Source: DASYAN01 sp963727755
GTDB lineage: Bacteria > Chloroflexota > Ktedonobacteria > Ktedonobacterales > Ktedonobacteraceae
Direction: 5' to 3'
Length of the DNA: 64,000 nt
Assembly (NCBI GenBank): GCA_963727755.1
Contig: CAVSHN010000009.1
Coordinates: forward strand, 1 to 64,000
Shown here: piece after piece, positions 54,927-62,704 of the stretch
Layout: each line of letters starts with the position of its first letter
Position numbering within the stretch: the stretch's first letter is position 1
Notes under the pieces: generated by a model
Seen by the model: only the letters and a program-made list of their open reading frames with translations
The model's database searches: none
What the model was told of the DNA's origin: nothing
Translations under genes and position numbers: made by a program

Positions 54927-56177
54927 CTAGGAGGGCTGAAATATGCGTTGCAACCAATGCCAGATACCTTGGCGATCTCTCTCTTTTGGTTGTGAAGGAG
55001 AGGTGTGCATTTCTCCATTGCCAGCAACTGTTTCACTTTCTTCTGAAGGGAGAGCAGAGTGATAGGAATTAGTCTGGTATGACTGATTCTGTCCTTCTCT
55101 ATCTATCACTACCTTCTGGTCTACTTGGCGAGAGGTAGATATGAAAGAAATAGTGTTGTCATTAAGTTCAGGTAACCCGAAAAAAGGCGTTGCAGGTGGA
55201 TGTCTTTCTGTGTTGGGGTAGATTGGACGCTGGGTCGGTCGTTGGGCAGGTTGGATGATAGCTGCCTGGGAATAACTACCTGCCAACTGGGATACTTGTG
55301 TCGACGAAACGGAGAGGAGAGGAGAAATTGGCTCAACTATTTGTGTTGCAGGTTCCAACTTGAGCTTGCGTAAGTCTTGTGCCATGAGAGAGGCTTCACT
55401 GTAGCGTTGATCGCGGTCGCGTGCTAATGCTGTCAAGATAATCTGTTCGAGTTGGCGCGAGAGTTCTGGATTATAGAAACTGGGCGGTTGTAGATGTCCA
55501 CTGGTAATAGCGTGAGTCAGCTCAGAGATTGAACGCCCATTAAAGGGACGCCGTCCAGTGACCATTTCATAGAGAACAATACCAAGCGCATAGATATCGC
55601 TTCGGTTATCTAGTTCTATGCCCCAGATTTGCTCTGGTGAGGAGTAATAGATACTGCCCACAAGCGTCTTTGCCTCCGTAATGGTTTGCAGACCTGGAGC
55701 ACGAGCTAAGCCAAAGTCCATCACCTTAATCTTGCCCCAACGGTTGAGCATCAGATTTTCGGGTTTGATATCACGATGGATCACATTACGCTCTCTATAA
55801 GCCGCGTCAAGGGCATCAGCAATTTGAGCGGCATATTCAGCAGCCAGATGCTGTAAGATTATGCCATCGATCGAGAGCAAACTTGCCAGGGTAGGTCCCT
55901 GTACAAGTTCCATGACAAAATACAGCAAGGTCTGGAGTTGTCCTGCATCATAGATGTGAACAATATTAGGGTGATTGAGGCCTGCAATGATCTGTACTTC
56001 GCGGATAAAGCGAGCAACGTAGGAGGGATCTTTTGCCAGCTTTTGGGGTAGCACTTTGATTGCTACTTCGCGTCCCAGCGCAATCTGTTTCCCTCGATAG
56101 ATGACTCCCATTGAGCCTCGTCCAACCTCTTCTTCCAAGAAGTAGCCACCTATGTACTGACCGACCAGTTCGTCCAT
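54927..56177 (-). CDS. Ser/Thr protein kinase
   Basis: I take ATG 56177; an in-frame TTG at 56192 also exists and neither has a strong ribosome site. Kinase motifs: EVGRGSMGVIYRG (glycine loop), AIKVLPQKL (Lys), VIHRDIKPENLML (catalytic loop), MDFGLARA (DFG), SSPEQIWG. After the domain (about 275 residues) comes a Ser/Thr/Pro/Gln-rich tail of 130 residues without membrane helix; it ends with a basic-acidic mixed segment. So the kinase is soluble. It lies next to the primary sigma factor and SigR/RsrA genes, but co-regulation is not shown. Confidence 0.9.
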   Translation of the reverse strand: MDELVGQYIGGYFLEEEVGRGSMGVIYRGKQIALGREVAIKVLPQKLAKDPSYVARFIREVQIIAGLNHPNIVHIYDAGQLQTLLYFVMELVQGPTLASLLSIDGIILQHLAAEYAAQIADALDAAYRERNVIHRDIKPENLMLNRWGKIKVMDFGLARAPGLQTITEAKTLVGSIYYSSPEQIWGIELDNRSDIYALGIVLYEMVTGRRPFNGRSISELTHAITSGHLQPPSFYNPELSRQLEQIILTALARDRDQRYSEASLMAQDLRKLKLEPATQIVEPISPLLSVSSTQVSQLAGSYSQAAIIQPAQRPTQRPIYPNTERHPPATPFFGLPELNDNTISFISTSRQVDQKVVIDREGQNQSYQTNSYHSALPSEESETVAGNGEMHTSPSQPKERDRQGIWHWLQRIFQPS

Positions 56178-56266
56178 CTTGAATGACGGCAAGATGTTGC
56201 TACCTGTACTTTTGAGGTATACAGAGCAATGCCGTTTCCTTTCTTGTGATTTTCCCCATTTGTCTC

Positions 56267-57190
56267 TTACTCGAGATAGTCTTTGAGAATGCGACTCGCA
56301 GCGGGATGGCGCAACTTGCGGATTGCACGCTCTTCGATCTGACGCACACGTTCACGAGTGACTTTTAACTTTTTACCCACTTCTTCCAAAGTATGATCGT
56401 GATCATCAACCAGACCAAAACGCAATTCAATGACTTGCCGTTCACGCATAGTAAGTTGCCCAAGGACTTTACGAATTTCTTCGCGCAAGAGTTGTTGGTC
56501 TGTGATCTCCGATGGCCCTCGTTCATGCATATCTTCGATGATATCACCTAGCGTATTTTCTTCCTCTTCGGAAAGAGGAGCATCGAGAGAAAAGACTTTC
56601 TCAGCCCAAATGAGTAGCTCACTCACACGTTCCCCAGACATCCCCAGTCGCTCTGCAATACTTTCAGGGGTAGGTTCGCGTCCAAGTTCCTGATACAATT
56701 GGCGGATTGTACGTTTGACGCGCATAACCTCTTCCATGATGTAGACAGGGAGACGAACCACGCGATTTCCTTCCAGAATAGCACGTGTAATAGCTTGCTT
56801 AATCCACCAAGTTGCGTAAGTGGAGAAGCGAAACCCCTTTCTAAAGTCAAACTTGGTGACAGCTCGGATAAGTCCGATATTGCCCTCGCCGATCAAATCT
56901 TCCAGGGAAAGCCCCTGGCCGACATACTTTTTGGCAATGCTTACTACCAGCCGTAGATTTGCTTCAATCAGGTGATTACGCGCATCCCTGTCGCCTTGTT
57001 CGGCTAACTCTGCAAGGCGAACCTCGTTGGCCGCTGAAAGCAGAGGAATACGTGCAATCTCGCGAAGATAGAGGCGTAGGCTATCGCTTTGAGCCAGACC
57101 ATTGAGGTCTGTTTCTGGTAGCTGATCGTTTTCTGTTTCTGCCGCTTTGTCACGGTTAGGATCTGCGTTAAACATCACATTTTGTCCCAA
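56267..57190 (-). CDS. sigA: primary RNA polymerase sigma factor (SigA/RpoD-like)
   Basis: 307 residues. TTG 57190 (or ATG 57175) are possible starts. Sigma region 1.2 (DSLRLYLREIARIPLLS), region 2 (NHLIEANLRLVVSIAKKYVG, QGLSLEDLIGEGNIGLIRAV, FDFRKGFRFSTYATWWIKQA), region 3 (REPTPESIAERLGMSGERV) and region 4 (LGQLTMRERQVIELRFGLVD, HTLEEVGKKLKVTRERVRQI, EERAIRKLRHP) are all present. It is short at the N-terminus, without the long region 1.1 of E. coli RpoD, and may be one of several principal-type factors. Confidence 0.93.
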   Translation of the reverse strand: MGQNVMFNADPNRDKAAETENDQLPETDLNGLAQSDSLRLYLREIARIPLLSAANEVRLAELAEQGDRDARNHLIEANLRLVVSIAKKYVGQGLSLEDLIGEGNIGLIRAVTKFDFRKGFRFSTYATWWIKQAITRAILEGNRVVRLPVYIMEEVMRVKRTIRQLYQELGREPTPESIAERLGMSGERVSELLIWAEKVFSLDAPLSEEEENTLGDIIEDMHERGPSEITDQQLLREEIRKVLGQLTMRERQVIELRFGLVDDHDHTLEEVGKKLKVTRERVRQIEERAIRKLRHPAASRILKDYLE

Positions 57191-57549
57191 GTGCTTGCTC
57201 TCTTCTTCTGCAACATGTGCCTAGATTAGTTCAGTCTTGGCTTATTGTATCATACGTAGATGGTATTGCAAACGGCGTTGTCTTCCATTCTGTCTAGTTC
57301 TAAGAAAGTCTTTGGTTTAGTTTGTGCTAATTTTTTTGTCGACGCCAAAACGATCTTCAGTAGGTTTCTGCCTAGACGAGCCCTTGTCTATGGCTTGATC
57401 TTTCCCTCTCACTTTCTTATTGCTTGGAGCCAAAAGGCTTGGGCCTGTAACTATACCTAATATTGTATCGTAGATGGTTTAAAACGTCTATATAATTGGG
57501 AAACTTTCAGCGATGTTATGTGGCCCGTAGAGGGAGGTGCAACTCTACC
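57191..57549. other. divergent promoter region
   Basis: About 360 bases between the leftward sigma gene and the rightward kinase gene. No gene is supported. The ribosome site GGGAGG at 57530-57535 precedes the kinase start at 57550. Confidence 0.4.
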
Positions 57550-59232
57550 ATGAACTTGCCAGTAGCACTTACATCAGGAACGGTGATCGGAAGCCAGTAT
57601 GTCATTGGTGATTTGATTAATCACGGTGGATTTGGTGCTGTCTACCGTGGTGCTGATACCAGCGAGGGAAATCGCCCTTGCGCTATTAAAGAAACCTATA
57701 ATGTGACTCCGGCAGCACGTCGGCAGGCCTTGATGGAGGTAAGTGTGCTCTTGACAGTGAGGAGCAAACACCTGCCAGAAGTTTATGATGCCTTTGAAGC
57801 AAACGGGCGTTTCTATCTTGTGATGCAACTGATAGAGGGAAAGAATTTTTTGCAAATCCTGCGGGATCGTGTACCTAGTGGCCTTGTTGGAGAGAGCGCA
57901 CCTTATCAGCAGACATCTGGTCCATGCAGTGAGTCAGAAGTGCTAGCTTGGCTGTTGCCGATTGTAGATGTCTTGCAAGACTTGCACAGCCGCAACCCAC
58001 CGATTATCCATCGTGACATTAAGCCGGGAAATATCATCCTGACACCTCAGCAGACATCTGTACTGGTCGATTTCGGTCTGACAAAACTCTATGACCCTGT
58101 AGAAACTACCCGTACAATGATCAAGGCAGTTTCGGAGGGATTCAGCCCCGTTGAGCAATATGTGGGCAAGACCTGCCCGCAATCTGACATTTACTCTATG
58201 GCGGCGACGATGTATCTTTTACTCACCAACAAATTACCTTCCTCTTCACTCAGTCGCGCCATGCATGACGATTTGATGAGTCCTCGTGTGCTTAATTCTG
58301 CTCTCTCTCCGAAAATGGATCGTGCGCTGCTGAAGGCACTAGCAGTAAATGCTGACGAGCGGCATCAAAGTATGCGTGAATTCGCAGAAGCATTACGTGA
58401 ACCTATATTCAGTGCCTATGCAGATATAACCGTTGCCTTTCCTCCAGTGCAAGCAAACTCAGGGATGGGACATCCGGGATCACATCCTTCCTCCTATACG
58501 AACTCTCCGATCCCGCCGCCGCCGCCTGCGTTTGGAAGCAATGGCTCTAGTGGCCCGGCTTATCAGCGGCTATCTCCAACACGACCCGGAGCAAACTATC
58601 AGATGCCCCATCCTGTCAGTTCTAGCCAGCCACCCCAAAGAGCAAATGGCAGTCCAGGACCCTGCATGGCTCCGCCCATACAGAAACGTCGCCAGCCAGC
58701 CAGATCATGGCGTCGGCTTCCCGACCCCGCTAATCAGGGATGTTTGTGGGGAGGATTGCAAGGTATAGTGGGTGCTCTAGTCGTTTTATCTGGCAGTAAT
58801 TCGGGTTTCTACGTCTCTACCCTGATGGCTCTCTTCTGTTATGCCTTTGCAGGCTTTATGACGACCAGACGGGGTGGTGGATTTCTCCGTGGGGGGCGGG
58901 CAGGCTATCACACCTGTATTATCGGAACTCTCTTCTTCTGGATTTCGCTTGGAGTTGGACTGGCTATCAGGTTTGGGCAAGTATTGAATGCTAGTAACAT
59001 TTCCTCTGGCGATGGCTATCAAAACTCCTCTCAAATAGCCAATGCTGTCTGGAGGAATATACAACCATCCTGGCATTCCTTGCTGATCATGCCCGGGGAA
59101 TCTCCTTTGACCAACGTTTTGATTTGGGTTATTGGTGGCATCATACTTGCTTGGGTTCTTGGTTGGATAGGTGGTTGGCTGGGCACTATGAGATACCAGT
59201 CGAGGTCATGCATGAGACATCCCAAACACTGA
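57550..59232 (+). CDS. Ser/Thr protein kinase with C-terminal membrane domain
   Basis: ATG 57550 after GGGAGG. Kinase domain: INHGGFGAVYRGAD (glycine loop), CAIKETYNV, IIHRDIKPGNIIL, LVDFGLTKL, EGFSPVEQY in place of the usual APE motif. A Pro/Ser-rich linker (residues 305-410) leads to hydrophobic segments GIVGALVVLSGSNSGFYVST, LMALFCYAFAGFMT, IIGTLFFWISLGVGLAI and VLIWVIGGIILAWVLGWIGG, about four membrane helices. So this is a membrane-anchored kinase with most of its mass inside the cell; the ligand is unknown. 561 residues. Confidence 0.88.
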   Translation: MNLPVALTSGTVIGSQYVIGDLINHGGFGAVYRGADTSEGNRPCAIKETYNVTPAARRQALMEVSVLLTVRSKHLPEVYDAFEANGRFYLVMQLIEGKNFLQILRDRVPSGLVGESAPYQQTSGPCSESEVLAWLLPIVDVLQDLHSRNPPIIHRDIKPGNIILTPQQTSVLVDFGLTKLYDPVETTRTMIKAVSEGFSPVEQYVGKTCPQSDIYSMAATMYLLLTNKLPSSSLSRAMHDDLMSPRVLNSALSPKMDRALLKALAVNADERHQSMREFAEALREPIFSAYADITVAFPPVQANSGMGHPGSHPSSYTNSPIPPPPPAFGSNGSSGPAYQRLSPTRPGANYQMPHPVSSSQPPQRANGSPGPCMAPPIQKRRQPARSWRRLPDPANQGCLWGGLQGIVGALVVLSGSNSGFYVSTLMALFCYAFAGFMTTRRGGGFLRGGRAGYHTCIIGTLFFWISLGVGLAIRFGQVLNASNISSGDGYQNSSQIANAVWRNIQPSWHSLLIMPGESPLTNVLIWVIGGIILAWVLGWIGGWLGTMRYQSRSCMRHPKH

Positions 59233-59330
59233 TACTTATCGCTGATGCGTCTTTTCAGTCTAACTAGGAGGGATCAACAGCACAAAGGGGAAGCTAATTT
59301 GGTGCAAAAGCCCTCGCCTCAATTACTCAG

Positions 59331-59774
59331 CTAGCTCCCCTTCTTATGGCGATAGCGCATGCGGAGCTTAAACAAATTCCACTGTGTTTTAAGGATGGTG
59401 AATGGATTGCGCCGTAAAGGTGTGATCGTGACATTTCCATAGCGGAACGACTGTGGACGGCGCGGCTGCAAAATGAATTGTGAGCATCCAACTAGGATAA
59501 GGGACACAACTGCTACAAGCACGAGAACAAACGTGAAAAGGTCTGTTTGTCGGGTCTCGTATGCATAGCCTCCTGCTATCAGTGCTGCGATTATTGCAGT
59601 CAACAGCAGTCGTTCTGATAATGAAAGGCGCACAGAAAAGTGAGGTTGACTCATGTGAACCCCAGCCCTTTTACTAGATTGCTCTCTTGACTTGACCCCA
59701 CGACTATCTCTGGGTTTCGTCTGTTCCAAGTTGCGTAGGATCTCTTCGATCTCACGTTCATATCTATTTGGCAT
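59331..59774 (-). CDS. small membrane protein with two helices
   Basis: 147 residues, ATG 59774 (ribosome site AGGAAGC). A charged N-terminus (RYEREIEEILRNLEQTKPRD) and basic linker precede LLLTAIIAALIAGGYAYET and LFTFVLVLVAVVSLILVGCSQFI, two membrane helices; a basic tail (LRRNPFTILKTQWNLFKLRM, RYRHKKG) follows. No known family. A similar arrangement is seen in this lineage as uncharacterised conserved proteins. Convergent with the kinase gene at 59232. Confidence 0.6.
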   Translation of the reverse strand: MPNRYEREIEEILRNLEQTKPRDSRGVKSREQSSKRAGVHMSQPHFSVRLSLSERLLLTAIIAALIAGGYAYETRQTDLFTFVLVLVAVVSLILVGCSQFILQPRRPQSFRYGNVTITPLRRNPFTILKTQWNLFKLRMRYRHKKGS

Positions 59775-60023
59775 AGCCGCCCTGCTTCCTTGAACTTGTC
59801 AGGACCCTTCTCGCTTGCAATCATACCAACTTTTTTGCCTAGAGACAAGTACTTTCTGGCACAATTTTAAGATGTCTCCAAAGTATTCTAGCATTCGTGA
59901 TGCTTTGCTTTTACAAGAGACGTTGCTTTCACCTATGTCATCATCTTGCATCCTCTGTGTCAATGTGATAGACTTCTTTTGTCTTCTGACACTCCCCCGC
60001 ATAAATGCTGGGGGGTTCTTCCT

Positions 60024-61250
60024 TCAACCAGCCTGCTTACCACGTCTCCGTTTGGAGGTCGTAGCAGAGGCAGTCTGTCCAGAAGCGTTTCGAGACTTCT
60101 GAGAGTCCCTGGTTCCCGAGTGCCCCTCGGTACCTTTACAGGGGTTAGAAAGGTTATCTAGCGCCTGATGCAGGATATTCAGAGCCGCATTGTGATCACG
60201 ATCGAGCACAACACCACAGCCAGTGCAGATGTGTGTCCGAATGCTGAGCGATTTCTTGACGATCGTGCCACATTCGGAACACTTCTGGGAAGTCCAGTGC
60301 GGTGGGACGGCGATGCACTGCGTTTCGTGCAATCCTGCATAGTATCTAACCCATTGGAGAAATATCCCCCAACCTGCATCATGGATCGATTTTGCCAGCT
60401 TGCGATTGCGCACCATGTTCTTGATTTGAAGGTCTTCATAGGCAATCAGGTCGCTAGACGAGACATACGCGTTTGCCGTCTTTCTGGCAAAATCTTCACG
60501 TTGCCGCTGAACCTTCAAATGTTGCTTGGCAAGGGCTTTCCTGGCCTTCTTGCGGTTAGCCGATTTCTTCTGCTTGCGGGAGAGGCGTCTTTGGAGACGT
60601 GCCAGCTTCTTCTCAGCTTTGCGGTAGTGTCTGGGGTTCTCAACTGTGTAGCCGTCCGAGTCGGTGACATAGGCTTTGAGTCCAACATCAATGCCAAGCT
60701 GCGAGCCTGTTGGAACATGTTCAACCTTGCGCTCGGTGTCGACACAGAACTGGCAATAGTAGCCGTCTGCACGTCGAACAATACGAACCCTCTTGATCAA
60801 GCTGATGGGGAATTCTTGGATACGCTGATCAGGATTGCCGACCAGCTTCAAGCGACCAATCTCACAGCCATCTGTGAAATTGATATGACGGCCATCGTCA
60901 AGAAGCTTCCAACCCGTGGTTTTGTACTCGACGCTGCGGTTGTCGTGCTGAAACTTGGGGAAGCCTTTCTTTCCTGGTTTCTTGTTCTTGCAATTGTCGT
61001 AGAACCGTTGGATAGCAGACCATGCACGATCAGCATGGGCTTGACGAGCTTGGGAGTTGAGCTTAGCAGCAAAGGGATATTCTTTAGCGAGTACAGCACA
61101 GTTGGTCTGCAAGTCGTTTTTGGAGACTTTCTCGCCGTCCATCCACAGCCGCAAGCTTTTGTTACGGACAAACTGGGCAGTGCGAATAGCCTCGTCGATG
61201 GCGGCATATTGCTTCTTGCTACCAGCGAGCTTATACTCGTAGACCAACAT
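60024..61250 (-). CDS. tnpB: TnpB-family RNA-guided nuclease
   Basis: 408 residues. Motifs: LGIDVGLKAYVTDSDGYTVE (RuvC-I Asp), LIAYEDLQIKNMV (RuvC-II Glu), CSECGTIVKK and CTGCGVVLDRDHNAALNIL (zinc finger and RuvC-III Asp). The tail KGTEGHSGTRDSQKSRNASG, RRRGKQAG overlaps the region that normally encodes the reRNA. Only distantly like the other TnpB in the window, although the element ends are shared. AAAGGAG before ATG 61250; the upstream small gene stops 5 bases earlier, so they are translated from one mRNA. Confidence 0.9.
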   Translation of the reverse strand: MLVYEYKLAGSKKQYAAIDEAIRTAQFVRNKSLRLWMDGEKVSKNDLQTNCAVLAKEYPFAAKLNSQARQAHADRAWSAIQRFYDNCKNKKPGKKGFPKFQHDNRSVEYKTTGWKLLDDGRHINFTDGCEIGRLKLVGNPDQRIQEFPISLIKRVRIVRRADGYYCQFCVDTERKVEHVPTGSQLGIDVGLKAYVTDSDGYTVENPRHYRKAEKKLARLQRRLSRKQKKSANRKKARKALAKQHLKVQRQREDFARKTANAYVSSSDLIAYEDLQIKNMVRNRKLAKSIHDAGWGIFLQWVRYYAGLHETQCIAVPPHWTSQKCSECGTIVKKSLSIRTHICTGCGVVLDRDHNAALNILHQALDNLSNPCKGTEGHSGTRDSQKSRNASGQTASATTSKRRRGKQAG

Positions 61251-61255
61251 AGCTG

Positions 61256-61423
61256 TTACTCCTTTCCTTTTGTTTTATCGGGTTTGTACCCTTCAACTTT
61301 AGCGTACTTCCTGAGCAGGAACCTTACGGCCATTGCATCGCTATCCAGATCGTACTTCTCTCGAATGAAGCGGATGATTTTCTTATCCTCTTCTTCAATA
61401 TACATATTTACTCTTACTTTCAT
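61256..61423 (-). CDS. small TnpB-associated protein (ribbon-helix-helix-like)
   Basis: 55 residues from ATG 61423 (MKVRVNMYIEEEDKKIIRFI, REKYDLDSDAMAVRFLLRKYAKVEGY). A short basic beta strand (KVRVNMYI) followed by two helices is the pattern of CopG/Arc-like ribbon-helix-helix DNA-binding proteins, which dimerise through the strand. A start at 61429 is possible too. It lies directly before tnpB in the same element. Its role may be to repress the strong promoter just upstream or to bind element ends; this is inference. Confidence 0.6.
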   Translation of the reverse strand: MKVRVNMYIEEEDKKIIRFIREKYDLDSDAMAVRFLLRKYAKVEGYKPDKTKGKE

Positions 61424-61429
61424 ACTCAT

Positions 61430-61458
61430 ATTATACGCAAGATATGAGCATATGTCAA
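61430..61458 (-). promoter_or_regulatory. consensus sigma-A promoter of the RHH-tnpB operon
   Basis: On the minus strand TTGACA (61453-61458), exactly 17 bases, TATAAT (61430-61435): both hexamers are perfect. The expected transcription start about 7 bases on would fall at or near the A of the ATG at 61423, predicting a leaderless mRNA. Confidence 0.8.
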
Positions 61459-61645
61459 GGGGTTTTGGGACCAATTTTGAGCTGATTGGCTCGCAGTTTT
61501 TCGTGCTTCGCACCCGCCTACGCGGCCCCTATGCCCACTCCAAAAGGTAGGCCCATTCATCCCCCGCTTGAAAGACGGGGGCTTTCTGGGCTGTTAACTG
61601 TAAGGCCAATTCAGTATCATTCTTTCTGAAAGCAGCAGAAAATCC

Positions 61646-62668
61646 ATGGTTACATCTCCTCCCACTTGGACAATCGTCCTTCAGGGCATTATTAAGTCGC
61701 CATCAGAACGGCAGCGACTTTCGGTAGCTCTTGGCGTTACTGGTATGACGCTTTCTCGCTGGGCTAATGGCGAATCCAGGCCACAACGTACCCACTTGCT
61801 CCATTTGGTACAGGCAGTACATCCAAATCAACGCCAGGAGTTGTTAAATGCACTGGAAAAGCAGTATCCTGATATACAAATTTGGATAAATGAAGTATCT
61901 TTAAAACAAATTCCTTCTGAATTCTTTGCACACATTCTTAATATACGTACTACGACTACTGATACTCTACGTTTCTGGCGTATCGGTGATGAAGTCTTAA
62001 AACAGGCACTGCTCCAGCTAGATCCCAATCATTTGGGTATAGCTGTAATGGTTGTTCAATGCATGCCACCATCTCCCATCAATGGGAAGATTTGCAGTTT
62101 GCGTGAGCGTACCAGGCAAGGAACTTTCCCTTGGACTGCCAACCTAGAACATGACGCACTCTTCCTCGGGTTAGAGTCGTTGTCTGGCTATTCGGTCGAG
62201 GTGCGTCATATTGTGAGCGATGATGACTTGCGCCACAGCAAACCTTTTCCAGCTGTGCGAGGCAGCTACGAAGTTAGTGCGGCTGCCCACCCTATTCGTT
62301 TTGAGGGACGTATCGCAGGCTGTTTACTTGTATCGAGCACACAACCCAAATATTTCTCACAGGAACGCTTGAATCTCCTTACCGTCTTTAGCGATCTGAT
62401 TTCACTGGCATTTGATGAGAAAGATTTCTATCCAGCTAGTATGATTGAGCTACGTGTGATGCCAGAACCAGAGATACAACGATCAATTCTTGCCACATTC
62501 CATCAACGTGTGACTGCTAAGTTGCAACAAATGGTACACCCGCCGCAGCAATTGAGCAATATCCAAATTGAAACGCAAGTCTGGCAAGAAATTGAGACTG
62601 AGTTGCTCTCGCATTCTTCTGAAGAGGCATCTCAATCTCATGCTGTCCACGGTCCAGATGAGAACTAA
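61646..62668 (+). CDS. HTH and GAF-type transcriptional regulator
   Basis: 340 residues. N-terminal helix-turn-helix of the Cro/XRE kind: RQRLSVALGVTGMTLSRWAN, GESRPQRTHLLHLVQAV. The middle (residues 85-260) is a GAF-like sensor region: GLESLSGYSVEVRHIV, SYEVSAAAHPIRFEGRIAGC, LLVSSTQPKYFSQERLNLL. The C-terminal helix has FHQRVTAKLQQMVHP. Similar HTH-GAF proteins regulate light or redox responses in actinobacteria and Chloroflexota; the ligand is unknown. Convergent with the NtrC-type regulator gene. Confidence 0.75.
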   Translation: MVTSPPTWTIVLQGIIKSPSERQRLSVALGVTGMTLSRWANGESRPQRTHLLHLVQAVHPNQRQELLNALEKQYPDIQIWINEVSLKQIPSEFFAHILNIRTTTTDTLRFWRIGDEVLKQALLQLDPNHLGIAVMVVQCMPPSPINGKICSLRERTRQGTFPWTANLEHDALFLGLESLSGYSVEVRHIVSDDDLRHSKPFPAVRGSYEVSAAAHPIRFEGRIAGCLLVSSTQPKYFSQERLNLLTVFSDLISLAFDEKDFYPASMIELRVMPEPEIQRSILATFHQRVTAKLQQMVHPPQQLSNIQIETQVWQEIETELLSHSSEEASQSHAVHGPDEN

Positions 62669-62704
62669 GCACAACGGACACCTCTTTGACAAAATGGTCT
62701 GCTT

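Larger units (their letters stand above)
59992..61586 (-). mobile_element. IS200/IS605-type TnpB element 2
   Basis: Right end: CTCCCCCGCATAAATGCTGGGGGG (59992-60015 on the plus strand). Left end: CCCCCGCTTGAAAGACGGGG (from 61561 on the plus strand). Both ends match element 1. Contains tnpB and the small gene at 61256-61423, no Y1 transposase. Confidence 0.7.

Noticed and set aside
60168..61550. A 460-codon plus-strand frame.
   Set aside because: It is antisense to tnpB, which has all RuvC and zinc motifs; the plus frame has no recognisable domain.
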